A stretch of 64,000 nucleotides of DNA from positions 340,376 through 404,375 of the forward strand of contig NZ_CP022463.1 of assembly GCF_002224485.1 (NCBI RefSeq), given 5' to 3'. Source of the stretch: Sinomonas sp. R1AF57. Lineage in GTDB: Bacteria; Actinomycetota; Actinomycetes; Actinomycetales; Micrococcaceae. Made by a program: the position numbers and the translations under genes. The notes beneath the pieces are model-generated. The model did not search any database. It was not told the origin of the DNA and was given only the letters and a program-made list of their open reading frames with translations. Below are positions 17,704 through 33,108 of this stretch, in pieces (the stretch's first letter is position 1; each line of letters begins with the position of its first letter).

Positions 17704-18114
17704 TCAGACCGCCGCGAAGAGGGCGACGACGGCGGTCCGCACCCGCGCGCACGCCTCGGCGGTGACGCGGCAGTGCGGGTAGGCGCCGGCGTGGACGCGG
17801 CAGGCATCTTCGCACAGGGCGCTGAGGTCGTCGAGCGCGCGCAGGACGGAGGCGGGGGTGGGGCCGAAGTCGGAACCGAAGCGTGAGAGGATCTGTGCGC
17901 TCGCCGAACAGATCGCCGCGCAGTTCTGCTGCGCCCGCATCGCCTGGCGCAGGGCGGTGACCTCGGGCTCCTCAAGGCACGCGTCGGCTCCCGTGGTGCA
18001 TGCCTGGGCGCACGTGAGCGCCGCGTCGATGCACTCGCTCAGGGCGGTGCGGTGGGACTCCCCCATGTCCGGCGCGGCAGGGTGCACAACGAGTGCCTGA
18101 CGGGAATGCGACAT
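17704..18114 (-). CDS. Four-helix-bundle copper-binding (DUF326/Csp-like) protein
   Basis: The protein has 136 residues with cysteines spaced along predicted helices: ECIDAALTCAQACTTGADAC, NCAAICSASAQ, LCEDACRVH and HCRVTAEAC. This is the layout of DUF326 copper-storage-like four-helix bundles, in which cysteines line the core and bind Cu(I). No signal peptide is present, so it is cytosolic. AGGAGG precedes the ATG. It is the first gene of an operon with the PEP synthase and faces the DosS-like kinase gene across a 194-bp region containing a DosR-like box. A role in copper buffering or redox stress under low oxygen is inference. Confidence 0.85.
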   Translation of the reverse strand: MSHSRQALVVHPAAPDMGESHRTALSECIDAALTCAQACTTGADACLEEPEVTALRQAMRAQQNCAAICSASAQILSRFGSDFGPTPASVLRALDDLSALCEDACRVHAGAYPHCRVTAEACARVRTAVVALFAAV

Positions 18115-18207
18115 GAGGGGCCTCCTGATCCATGACGGGGCAGGAGCGCACTCGGCAGCGATCCCGCCCACCTCTCCCATCCTTTCGGCCCCTGAGGAAC
18201 AGCGGGA

Positions 18208-18221
18208 GAGTCTTTGGTCCC
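18208..18221. promoter_or_regulatory. DosR-like box between the copper-protein operon and the dosS-like gene
   Basis: GAGTCTTTGGTCCC matches 12 of 14 positions of the mycobacterial pattern GGGACTTTNGTCCC. A second right half-site (CTTTCGGCCCC) lies at 18181-18191. The location could serve both divergent transcripts, including autoregulation of the kinase. Confirmation needs binding or expression data. Confidence 0.5.
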
Positions 18222-18293
18222 CGGAGTGTTCGCTTGAAAGAGCAAACGTGTGTGTTTGAGAGTGGTTGGAGGGTGCCGGCGTAGGCATACTGA

Positions 18294-20674
<2,381 letters not shown>

Positions 20675-20769
20675 GGAGTGCTCCTCCCTGATCGGCTGTC
20701 CCCAGATGATCCATTCTGGGCTACGTGGGGGAGGGCGGCTAGGGACTTAGTGCCGTGCGTGTCGGGGAC

Positions 20770-21459
20770 TCAGGCAGGCGTGGCGGCGGCTCCCCTCGCC
20801 GGGCGCCGGTGCACCGCGGAGCCCGTGAGCCTGCGCCCGGCGAACGCGAGCCAGACGGGCCAGGCGAGGTACGCGGCGCCTCCGACCGCCCCGCCGAGTG
20901 CGAGCAGGGCCGTCTGCAGGGCCGGGGCGCCTGACGCCGCGAGGCCCGCCCAGACTACGGGCACGGCCACGAGCATGCCGGCCCCGATCGCCCGGCCTGC
21001 CAGGGCCAGGCGCCGCGGGTACGGGGGCCGGCCGGACAGCCTGTGGTTCGCGAGCATGGTCCAGACGGCCTGGGTGACGATGCCCGCGACCGAGACCACC
21101 GTCGACGGAGCGAAGCCGATCAGGCCGAGCGACAGCAGCACCCCGCTCGCGGCGGCCCCGGCGGAAGCGGTCACCGTTGCCCCGAGAGCCGCCCTGCTCC
21201 ATGGCCCGGCAGTGAGCCGCCGGTGGATCTGGACGATGACGGGGATGGAGGCGGCGAAGAACAGGCCGCCGGTGAAGTCGTTCACGGCGCCGAAGACGTA
21301 TGGGCCGCCGCGGGGGACCTCGACGGCATACATCACTCCGAGGGCAGCCGCTGCAACTGCGCCAAGCCCCGCGGCGGTGTAGCCGGCGAGGCCCGCAGAC
21401 GCGTCGCCGGGGAGGCTCCCGAGCGGGGCGGGCGCCGGGGGGAGTGGTGTCGTCGACAT
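20770..21459 (-). CDS. Integral membrane protein of unknown function
   Basis: The protein has 229 residues from the ATG at 21459, which follows AAGGAG. It has about six hydrophobic helices (for example GLAGYTAAGLGAVAAAALGV and ASAGAAASGVLLSLGLIGFA). A motif, FGAVNDFTGGLFFAASIPV, in the first loop and the C-terminal Arg/Ala-rich tail are the only distinctive parts. I do not recognise a named family; it resembles multi-spanning proteins of the DUF4386 or anthrone-oxygenase type in length only. It is divergent from the ArsR-type regulator gene, which may control it. Confidence 0.7.
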   Translation of the reverse strand: MSTTPLPPAPAPLGSLPGDASAGLAGYTAAGLGAVAAAALGVMYAVEVPRGGPYVFGAVNDFTGGLFFAASIPVIVQIHRRLTAGPWSRAALGATVTASAGAAASGVLLSLGLIGFAPSTVVSVAGIVTQAVWTMLANHRLSGRPPYPRRLALAGRAIGAGMLVAVPVVWAGLAASGAPALQTALLALGGAVGGAAYLAWPVWLAFAGRRLTGSAVHRRPARGAAATPA

Positions 21460-21566
21460 GGCTGCTCCTTGACTGGTCTGGGCCCCGAGGGGCTGCTGCC
21501 TCCCAGCCGGTAGCTGATCCAAGGGTACGCCGGGTCGACCCGCAGGCCCCGGCGGATACGTTTTCC

Positions 21567-21584
21567 TTGACAAGATAAATTGTC
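21567..21584 (+). promoter_or_regulatory. Promoter/operator of the ArsR-type regulator gene
   Basis: GACAA-N6-TTGTC (21569-21584) is a small palindrome overlapping TAAATT (21576-21581), a TANNNT-type -10 element five bases before the ATG. That spacing fits a leaderless transcript, and the palindrome would suit autorepression. The AT-rich patch stands out from its surroundings. Confidence 0.5.
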
Positions 21585-21586
21585 GG

Positions 21587-22243
21587 ATGCACGCTGGAAG
21601 CGTGCAGGACATCGTGGTGATCGAGGACGCTGCCGCAGCGGCCGCCAGTCTGGACCCCCTAAGGGCGAGACTCCTGCGGGAGCTGGCCTCGCCGTCGTCG
21701 GCCGCCGGGCTCGCCGCGAAGGTGGGCCTGCCGCGGCAGAAGGTCAACTACCACCTGCGCTCCCTCGAGGAGCACGGGCTCGTGGCCCTCGTGGAGGAGC
21801 GGCGCAAGGGCAACGTCATGGAGCGCGTGCTCCAGGCCACCGCCGCATCATACGTCATCTCGCCCGCCGCGCTCTCGGTGGTCCAGCCGGACCCGGCCCA
21901 CGTGCGGGACCGCTTCAGTGCCTACTGGCTGCTGGCCCTCGCCTCCCGCATGGTGCGGGAGGTCGGCCGGCTGCTCGCCGGGGCTGTCGCGGCGAAGCAG
22001 CAGCTGTCCACCTACGCGGTCGACGGCGAGATCACCTTCGCGTCCGCGGCGTCCCGGGCGGCGTTCGCGGCGGAGCTCGGCGCCGAGGTGGCGCGCCTCG
22101 CCGCGAAGTACCACGAGCCGTCGGCGCCAGGGGGGCGGCGGCACCGCCTCGTCGTCGCCCTCCATCCCGCGCTCAGGGAAGACCGCCCTCCCGCCGGCCC
22201 GGAACCCCATCAGCCCCCACCAGCCAAGGAAGTGCAGCCATGA
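21587..22243 (+). CDS. ArsR-like winged-helix regulator paired with an SRPBCC protein
   Basis: The protein has 218 residues. A winged-helix domain spans about residues 18-85 (LDPLRARLLRELASPSSAAG, then PRQKVNYHLRSLEEHGLVAL as recognition helix and wing). It is followed by a C-terminal helical part with ISPAALSVVQPDPAHVRDRF and no known ligand motif. It belongs to the ArsR-type regulators commonly coupled to an SRPBCC gene, and the stop overlaps the SRPBCC start (ATGA). The ATG at 21587 has no Shine-Dalgarno but sits at the right distance from a -10-like element for leaderless expression; a GTG five codons later is the alternative. Confidence 0.82.
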   Translation: MHAGSVQDIVVIEDAAAAAASLDPLRARLLRELASPSSAAGLAAKVGLPRQKVNYHLRSLEEHGLVALVEERRKGNVMERVLQATAASYVISPAALSVVQPDPAHVRDRFSAYWLLALASRMVREVGRLLAGAVAAKQQLSTYAVDGEITFASAASRAAFAAELGAEVARLAAKYHEPSAPGGRRHRLVVALHPALREDRPPAGPEPHQPPPAKEVQP

Positions 22244-22956
22244 CCGAGCAGCATCCCTTCGAGATCGTGCAGGACGTGGTGATCGGCGCCTCGCCCGAGC
22301 AGATCTGGAAGGCCGTCACCGAGGACACCGCCGCCTGGATGTTCCCCCTCCAGGACCTCTACCCCCACAGACGGCTCACCGAGGACTACCCGAAGCACAT
22401 CGTGCAGCGCATGGAGGGCCCCGACGGCTGGTACAACCAGCTCGAGCATGTCCTGACGCCCGGGCCCGACGGGACGCACCTGCACTACGTGCACTCGAGC
22501 GTGCTCACCGACAACTGGGAGCAGGAGTACGACGGCGCCCTCAGGCACACCGCGTTCTACCTCCACACGCTCGGCGAGTACCTCGCGCACTTCGACGGCC
22601 GCCCGGTCGTGTTCGTGGACGTCCAGGGGCCCGACGGGGCAACCGCCCCGGACGCGTTCGACCGCTTCCTCGCCGCGTTCGCCCTCACGGGCGTGATCCA
22701 GGGCGAGAAGAAGGACCTGGACCTCCCCGGGCTCGGGCCGGTCGAGGCCACCGTGGACTACGCGAACGAGTACTTCCTCGGGCTGCGCACGGACGAGGCG
22801 ATGGTCCGCGTCTTCGGCCGCAACCTCTTCGGGGACCGTCTGGGCCTCACGGTCCACGACTTCTCGCTCGGCACCGCGCCCGACGCCGCGCGCTCGGCCC
22901 GCGCCGAGCAGCACGCCCAGGCGTGGGGCGAGTACCTCGGGACGCTCTACCCCTAG
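22240..22956 (+). CDS. SRPBCC/AHSA1-like domain protein
   Basis: The protein has 238 residues. The first 150 or so form a START/Bet v1-like SRPBCC domain with the AHSA1-type opening VIGASPEQIWKAVTED and later YNQLEHVLTPGPDGTHLHYV. A C-terminal segment of about 80 residues (GVIQGEKKDLDLPGLGPVE) may be a second small domain. SRPBCC proteins bind hydrophobic ligands, and the ligand here is unknown. The start overlaps the regulator stop by four bases, so the pair is one translational unit and the regulator probably responds to what this protein handles. A tandem 21-bp repeat follows the stop. Confidence 0.8.
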   Translation: MTEQHPFEIVQDVVIGASPEQIWKAVTEDTAAWMFPLQDLYPHRRLTEDYPKHIVQRMEGPDGWYNQLEHVLTPGPDGTHLHYVHSSVLTDNWEQEYDGALRHTAFYLHTLGEYLAHFDGRPVVFVDVQGPDGATAPDAFDRFLAAFALTGVIQGEKKDLDLPGLGPVEATVDYANEYFLGLRTDEAMVRVFGRNLFGDRLGLTVHDFSLGTAPDAARSARAEQHAQAWGEYLGTLYP

Positions 22957-22959
22957 CCC

Positions 22960-23001
22960 CGTTGCGGGGTCATGTTCCTGCGTTGAGGGGTCATGTCCCT
23001 G
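22960..23001. repeat. Tandem 21-bp repeat between convergent genes
   Basis: There are two directly adjacent 21-bp units (CGTTGCGGGGTCATGTTCCTG and a copy with two changes). The unit is the same as that embedded in the GH76 gene at 4900-4941. It occupies the 48 bp between the SRPBCC stop and the deacetylase stop. Confidence 0.85.
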
Positions 23002-23004
23002 CCG

Positions 23005-23913
23005 TCAGGCCGTCTTCAGCGCAGCGAGCGTCTCGAACCGGAGGCCGCGTGTCACGAGGGCCGGCAGGGACTTCGCGAAGCCGGCGGCCGTCCCCGAGCC
23101 GGGGCGGTTCATGTGGCCGATCGCGATGTCGCCGGCCTTGAGCCCCGCGAGCTGGGTGGCGACCTGGGCCGCCGTGAAGGTCGCGCCGGCGTCGGCGTTG
23201 ACGCTGAAGTTCACCGGGATGTTCCCGAGGGAGCGGCAGATCCGCACGGCGACGTCGTCCATGTGCGCCGTCCCTGCGCGGAACCACGGGATGTCGCGCT
23301 GGAGCTCCTGCTCGAGCGCGTCCCGGCTGGCGCGCACCTCCTCGACGACCTCGGCGATGTTCGCCGTGCCCGGGATCCCGTACGCCGCCCGGCCCTTCAC
23401 CGAGAGGGGCAGGTGCCGCGACCCGTGGTTGCCGATCGCGAAGAGCGGATCCGCGGCCAGCTCGTGCGCGAGCGCCCTGTTCGCGGCCACCCAGCGCGTG
23501 TTGAGGAACAGGGTCGCGGGGACCTTGGCGGAGCGCAGCGCCGCGATGAGCTGCGAGTCGATCCCCGCCCCCTGGGGCCCGCCGCACGCGTCGAAGGTCA
23601 GGGCGGTGCCAGTGGTTCCCGTGCGCAGCACCGTCCCGGTGACTTCGAGGCCCCACTCGCGCGGGACGTCGGCGCCGAAGCGCGCCTGCATCTCGGCGGC
23701 CGACGGCGCGGCGGGGCGCGTGGGCGTGGCGGTCGCCGTGGCGCTGGGCGTGGGTAGGGCGGTGTCGGTGGCCGGCGGCTCCGGGGGGAGCGCGGCGTCC
23801 GGCGTCGCGTCGCAGGCCGCGAGGGAGGGGGCGGCGAGGCCGAGGGCGGCCGCGAGGACCGTCCGACGGGACGGGCTGGGCATGCGGAAGCCGCGCGGTA
23901 CTGCGGTGGACAC
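23005..23913 (-). CDS. Polysaccharide deacetylase-like lipoprotein
   Basis: The protein has 302 residues from the GTG at 23913, preceded by AGGAGA; an in-frame ATG ten codons later is less well supported. A twin-Arg-like, hydrophobic N-terminus leads to the lipobox SLAAC, then a Pro/Thr/Ala linker of about 50 residues, so the enzyme is outside the membrane. The NodB-type domain has the first motif as TFDACGG and the metal-binding H-x3-H as GNHGSRH; later motifs (RAGTAHMDD, GDIAIGHMNRPG) are intact. It would remove acetyl groups from a cell-wall or capsule sugar. It lacks a second Asp after TFD, which occurs in divergent members of the family. Confidence 0.85.
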   Translation of the reverse strand: MSTAVPRGFRMPSPSRRTVLAAALGLAAPSLAACDATPDAALPPEPPATDTALPTPSATATATPTRPAAPSAAEMQARFGADVPREWGLEVTGTVLRTGTTGTALTFDACGGPQGAGIDSQLIAALRSAKVPATLFLNTRWVAANRALAHELAADPLFAIGNHGSRHLPLSVKGRAAYGIPGTANIAEVVEEVRASRDALEQELQRDIPWFRAGTAHMDDVAVRICRSLGNIPVNFSVNADAGATFTAAQVATQLAGLKAGDIAIGHMNRPGSGTAAGFAKSLPALVTRGLRFETLAALKTA

Positions 23914-24026
23914 GGGTGATCTCCTGGCTGGGCTGCAGCGAGAGTGTACCCCGGCGAAGGAAACGGCCGGTGCCGGCGAGAGGCGGTCGACTTTCCATGA
24001 CGCGGCAACCGTTCGGACTGCGCGCG

Positions 24027-24032
24027 TAGAGT
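24027..24032 (+). promoter_or_regulatory. -10 element of the MgtA-like gene (leaderless type)
   Basis: TAGAGT fits the TANNNT pattern and lies seven bases before the GTG at 24040, the spacing typical of leaderless actinobacterial transcripts. No Shine-Dalgarno precedes that start. Confidence 0.45.
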
Positions 24033-24039
24033 GTGGCCC

Positions 24040-26763
24040 GTGAGCGTGACTGTCGCCTCCGGGCGCCCAGACCTGACCGCCGCCGCGGCCGCTGCCCGGC
24101 CCGCCGACGCCGTCCTCGCCGACCTCGCCTCCGGCCCCGCCGGCCTCTCCGAGGAGGAGGCCGCGCGCCGCCTCGCAGAGGGGGCGAACGTCCTCGAGGC
24201 GCGGCGGGTGAGCTGGTTCCACGTGCTGGTCCGCCAGTTCGCGAGCCCCCTCCAGGGGCTCCTCGTCGCGGCCGCCGCGCTGTCCTTCGCCACCGAAGAC
24301 CGCGTCAACGCCCTCATCATCCTCGCGATCCTGCTCGGCAGCGCGCTCCTCGGATTCGTCAACGAGTACCGCGCGGAGAAGACCGCCGCGGACCTCCACG
24401 GCCGCATCTCCCACACCGCAGTCGTGCTGCGCGGCGGAACGGAACGGCCGGTGCCTGTGCGCGAGCTCGTACCGGGCGACGTCATACGCGTGGGCCTCGG
24501 CGCCATCGTCCCCGCGGACGCCCGGCTCCTCGAAGCCGAGGGCCTCGAGGCGGACGAGGGCGTGCTCACGGGCGAGTCCGCCGCCGTCGACAAGGCCGTT
24601 GAGCCCGTTCCCGAGGGGACGAACCTCGCCGAGCTTTCCTCGTGCATCCTCATGGGCACGGTGGTCCACGCAGGCTCGTGCCGCGCCGTCGTCGTCGCGA
24701 CCGGCCGCCGCACCGAGTTCGGGCGGATCGCGGCCGGTCTCGCGCAGGGCCTGCCCGAGACCTCGTTCCAGCGCGGGCTCAAGGAGTTCTCGCTCATGCT
24801 CCTGTGGGTCGGGCTGTCCCTGACCGCGGGGATCCTCGTCATCAACCTGCTCCTGCAGAGGCCCTTCCTCGAGTCCGTCCTGTTCTCGCTCGCGATCGCG
24901 GTGGGCATCACGCCGCAGCTGCTGCCCGCCGTCGTGAGCACCTCGCTCGCCGCGGGCTCGCGGCTGCTGGCCAAGCGGGGCGTGCTCGTCAAGCGGCTCC
25001 TCGCGATCGAGGACCTCGGCAACCTCGACGTCCTCATCACGGACAAGACCGGCACCCTCACCGAGGGAAGGATCGGCTTCGAGGAGGCGGTCCCGTCCGC
25101 GGGGCTCGGCTCGGACGACGGCGCGCGGCGGCTCGCTGAGCTCGCGCTCCTGTGCTGCGAGGTGGATCCCGCAGAGCCGGGTGCGACAGGTGCCGGCCAG
25201 AACCCGGTGGACGCGGCGCTCTGGGAGGCGTTCCCGGACCTTCCCGCGCGTTTGGCGGGGCACCGGCGGCTGTCACTGCGGCCCTTCGACCACGAGAGCC
25301 GGACCATGGAGACGGCCGTCGCCGGACCCGGCGGAGCGGTGCGCATCGTCAAGGGCGCGCCGGAGGCCGTCCTGGAGGCCTGTGCCGGCGTCACCGACGC
25401 CGACCGCGCGGCGCTCGAGTCCCTGTTCCGGCGCGGCGCACGCGTGGTCGCCGTCGCAAGCGGCCCCGCGCAGGCGACCGGGGCCGGCTGCGCGCACGAC
25501 GCCGCGGGGCAGCTCGCGCTCGCCGGGTACCTGAGCTTCATCGACCGGCCCAAGGGGGACGCGCGGGCGTCCCTCGCCCGGCTCGCCGGCCTCGGGGTCG
25601 AGGTCAAGATCGCCACGGGGGACAACGCCCTCGTGGCCGAGCACGTGACCTCCGTGCTGCGCATGTCCCCGGGGACCGTGCTCACCGGGGCTGAGGTCGA
25701 GGCGATGGACGACGACACGCTCGCGGCCGCCGCCGCCGGAGCCCGGACCTTCGCGCGGGTCTCGCCCGAGCAGAAGGCCCGCATCGTCAAGGTCCTGCGC
25801 CGCGCGCATTCGGTGGGGTTCCTCGGCGACGGCGTCAATGACGCGCTCGCGCTCAACCGGGCCGATGTCGGGATCTCCGTCGACTCGGCGACGGACGTCG
25901 CGAAGGATGCCGCCGACGTCGTGCTCCTCGAGAAGGACCTCGGCGTGCTCGCAGACGGGGTGATGGGCGGCCGGCGCATCTTCGCCAACACCATCAAGTA
26001 CCTGCTCATGGGCACGAGCAGCAACTTCGGCAACATGTTCTCCGCCGCGGCCGCGAGCGCCTTCCTCGCGTTCCTGCCGATGCTGCCCGGGCAGATCCTG
26101 CTCAACAACCTGCTCTACGACTCGAGCCAGCTCGCCATCCCCACCGACCGGGTCGACAAGGAGCAGCTGCGGAAGCCAGCGCACTGGGACATCCGGGCGA
26201 TCCGGCGCTTCATGCTCGTGTTCGGGCCCATCTCGTCACTGTTCGACTTCGCGACCTTCGGGCTCATGCTGTGGGTCTTCCAGGCCGCTCCGGAAGAGTT
26301 CCGGGCCGGCTGGTTCGTCGAGTCGCTCGCGACGCAGACGCTCATCGTCTTCGCGATCCGCACCCGGCGCATCCCGTTCCTGCGCAGCCGTGCCTCCGTC
26401 GCGCTGACCGCGAGCGTCCTTGCCATCGTGGCCATCGGTGCGGTCATCCCGTACACCCCGATCGGGGCGGTCATCGGGTTCTGGCCCCTCCCGGCCGACT
26501 TCTTCCTGGCGCTGGTCGGGATGGTGATCCTGTACCTCGTGCTCGTCGAGACCGCCAAGCACTTCTACTACCGCGCGGCAGATGCCAGGGCGGTGCGGGA
26601 GGCGCCCTCACGCGCCCAGGAGCGCGCCGAGGCGCGCGTCGCGGTGGGCCTGCACCACGGGCGGGCCCGGGTGCACCGCCGTGCTGCCCCGTTCCTCGTG
26701 CACACCGGCAAGGCGAAGGTGCGGCGGCCGCCGGGGCACGGGGTCTCAGCCGGCCGCCGGTAG
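24040..26763 (+). CDS. P-type ATPase, magnesium-importing (MgtA/MgtB-like)
   Basis: The protein has 907 residues from the GTG at 24040 (a GTG three codons upstream is also possible). It has a cation ATPase N-terminal domain, the actuator loop TGES near residue 177, the phosphorylation site DKTGTLTEG near 334, and the hinge GDGVNDALAL near 596. The type IIIB hallmarks NLLYDSSQLAIPTDRVD and GTSSNFGNMFSAAAAS place it with Mg2+ importers. It would take up Mg2+ across the cytoplasmic membrane at the cost of ATP. No M-box riboswitch is seen upstream. An Arg/Ala/His-rich tail of about 60 residues follows the last helix. The gene converges on the Nei-type glycosylase gene across a bidirectional hairpin. 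Confidence 0.9.
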   Translation: MSVTVASGRPDLTAAAAAARPADAVLADLASGPAGLSEEEAARRLAEGANVLEARRVSWFHVLVRQFASPLQGLLVAAAALSFATEDRVNALIILAILLGSALLGFVNEYRAEKTAADLHGRISHTAVVLRGGTERPVPVRELVPGDVIRVGLGAIVPADARLLEAEGLEADEGVLTGESAAVDKAVEPVPEGTNLAELSSCILMGTVVHAGSCRAVVVATGRRTEFGRIAAGLAQGLPETSFQRGLKEFSLMLLWVGLSLTAGILVINLLLQRPFLESVLFSLAIAVGITPQLLPAVVSTSLAAGSRLLAKRGVLVKRLLAIEDLGNLDVLITDKTGTLTEGRIGFEEAVPSAGLGSDDGARRLAELALLCCEVDPAEPGATGAGQNPVDAALWEAFPDLPARLAGHRRLSLRPFDHESRTMETAVAGPGGAVRIVKGAPEAVLEACAGVTDADRAALESLFRRGARVVAVASGPAQATGAGCAHDAAGQLALAGYLSFIDRPKGDARASLARLAGLGVEVKIATGDNALVAEHVTSVLRMSPGTVLTGAEVEAMDDDTLAAAAAGARTFARVSPEQKARIVKVLRRAHSVGFLGDGVNDALALNRADVGISVDSATDVAKDAADVVLLEKDLGVLADGVMGGRRIFANTIKYLLMGTSSNFGNMFSAAAASAFLAFLPMLPGQILLNNLLYDSSQLAIPTDRVDKEQLRKPAHWDIRAIRRFMLVFGPISSLFDFATFGLMLWVFQAAPEEFRAGWFVESLATQTLIVFAIRTRRIPFLRSRASVALTASVLAIVAIGAVIPYTPIGAVIGFWPLPADFFLALVGMVILYLVLVETAKHFYYRAADARAVREAPSRAQERAEARVAVGLHHGRARVHRRAAPFLVHTGKAKVRRPPGHGVSAGRR

Positions 26764-26788
26764 GCGCCTGCCCCGTCCACCCCACGAG

Positions 26789-26850
26789 CCGCAATTGTCG
26801 AGTAACAGCGGGTGCCGGGCCTGCGACCCGCCGCAAGCCGACAATTGCGG
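26789..26850. terminator. Bidirectional hairpin between convergent genes
   Basis: Perfect 12-bp arms, CCGCAATTGTCG and CGACAATTGCGG, are separated by 38 bp, midway between the MgtA-like stop and the nei-type stop. Being symmetrical, it could end transcription from both sides. The AT-containing arms stand out from the GC-rich surroundings and may be a repeat-family unit. Confidence 0.6.
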
Positions 26851-26865
26851 GAGGCGGGTGCGGGC

Positions 26866-27703
26866 TCAGCGGAGGGGCTGGCAGTTCGGGCACCAGTAGA
26901 TGTCGCGCTCCCGCGTCTCCCCGAGCAGCGGCCCCGTCCCGGGGAGGGGCTCCGCGAGGCTGCCGTGCACGATCCTGGTCCGGCATCGGAGGCAGGGCTG
27001 GCCGGTGCGCCCGTACACCCAGGTGGCGTTGCGCGGTCCGAATCCGCCCACGGTGTTCCTGGACCGGGACTTGTTCGCCTCGAGCAGCCGCTTGGCCATC
27101 GCGACCATGCCGGGCAGGTCCGGGACGGCGGCCACGGGGGTCGCGGGGTGCACGCGGCCCAGGAAGCACAGCTCGCAGCGGTAGATGTTCCCGATCCCTG
27201 CTAGGTTGCGCTGGTCGAGCAGCGCCGCGCCGACGGCCCGCTCGGGAAGCGCCCGCAGGTTCGCCTCGGCGAGCGCGGGGTCCCAGTCGGGGCCCAGGAG
27301 GTCGGGCCCCAGATGCCCGACGGCGGAGTCCTCCTCCGCGGTCGGGATCACCTCGAGCAGGCCGAGGGAGAACCCGACCGCGCTCGTGCCGTCTTCGGTG
27401 GTGAGCGCCGCCCGGGCGGTGTGCCCCGGCTTGCGCCACCGTTCGCCCGGCCCGTAGACCTGCCAGCTGCCCTCCATCGACAGATGCGAGTGGACGCTCA
27501 GCCGGCCGTCGCCGTCGTGCGTGTTTCCCGGCGGCGGAGCGAGGCGGTGGAGCAGGTGCTTCCCGCGGGAGACCACCTCGAGGACCGTCCACCCGGCAAG
27601 GTCGAGCGTGGCGAAGGCAGGCACGCGGAAGTCGCTCGCGGCGAGCCTCTTGCCGGCGAGGGCCGCGTGCATGCGCGTCGCGGCCTGGTAGACGTTGTCG
27701 CCT

Positions 27704-27711
<8 letters not shown>
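26866..27711 (-). CDS. Fpg/Nei family DNA glycosylase (Nei2-like)
   Basis: The protein has 281 residues. It begins MPEGDNVYQA; removal of Met exposes the catalytic Pro2-Glu3 typical of endonuclease VIII-like enzymes. The middle has the H2TH region (RNLAGIGNIYRCELCFLG), and the C-terminus has a zinc finger with Cys pairs CLRC and CPNC. It excises oxidised bases and nicks the abasic site. The start lies inside the end of the Lhr helicase gene (8-bp overlap), so the two form a repair operon. The PEGDN rather than PEGDT variant and length favour the actinobacterial Nei2 group over Fpg. Confidence 0.92.
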
Positions 27712-32692
<4,981 letters not shown>

Positions 32693-32821
32693 GCCTCCGA
32701 CAGTCCTGGGCCGCCGCCCCCGGGGGAGGGGGGAGGGCTTCTCTGGGCCGACTGGCTTTTATTTTTTTCTCGGGTATGGTCGTGAATACGCGTTATTGCA
32801 GTTCACCGAAAAGGAGCTGAA

Positions 32822-32953
32822 ATGTCGGGGAAGTCGCCGCGAAATTCAAAGAATGCGAAGCAGGGTAAATCCATCAAGGAGAAGCGTGCCGAGAAGCGCG
32901 CCAAGGCCGCGACGGAGCAATTCCTCCCGAGGCGGCGCAAAGACGCCCTCTGA
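32822..32953 (+). CDS. Small basic protein, 43 residues
   Basis: The ATG follows a good AAGGAG site. The peptide begins MSGKSPRNSKNAKQG and ends LPRRRKDAL; the centre (SIKEKRAEKRAKAATEQF) should form a highly charged helix. It contains about 40% Lys/Arg and no Cys or hydrophobic segment, so nucleic-acid or ribosome association is conceivable, but I do not recognise a characterised family. Upstream is an unusually AT-rich leader (TTTTATTTTTTTCTC at about 32757), pointing to a dedicated promoter between the divergent lhr and this gene. A terminator-like hairpin lies 100 bp downstream. Confidence 0.7.
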   Translation: MSGKSPRNSKNAKQGKSIKEKRAEKRAKAATEQFLPRRRKDAL

Positions 32954-33053
32954 CACTGCCCAGCCGCTGATGCGGGCGGAAGCTCGGAGGGCCGGCCAGC
33001 GGTCCTGACTCCGCGGATCTGACGCGTCGAGTCGAGTCCAGAGGCGCTGGCCC

Positions 33054-33086
33054 GGACGGCCGGGGCGCGCTGCGCTCCGGCCGTCC
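33054..33086. terminator. Hairpin with T-rich tail
   Basis: A 10-bp stem, GGACGGCCGG with CCGGCCGTCC, encloses a 13-base loop and is followed by TTCTCT on the plus strand. It lies between the small basic protein gene and the convergent DUF4232 lipoprotein gene. Confidence 0.75.
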
Positions 33087-33108
33087 TTCTCTGCTCTGAA
33101 GTTTTTTC

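Noticed and set aside
14460-17975. 1171-codon open frame on the minus strand overlapping hsp20 and ppsA
   Set aside because: Arg/Pro/Gly-rich shadow; hsp20 and ppsA in other frames have full domain signatures.
20740-20755. DosR-like box upstream of the response-regulator gene
   Set aside because: GGGACTTAGTGCC has one base too few between half-sites and does not fit the GG-n-C-nnnn-G-n-CC core.
23914-24026. M-box magnesium riboswitch before the MgtA-like gene
   Set aside because: Only about 110 bp separate the divergent starts, none of the conserved M-box blocks is seen, and a leaderless start is more likely.
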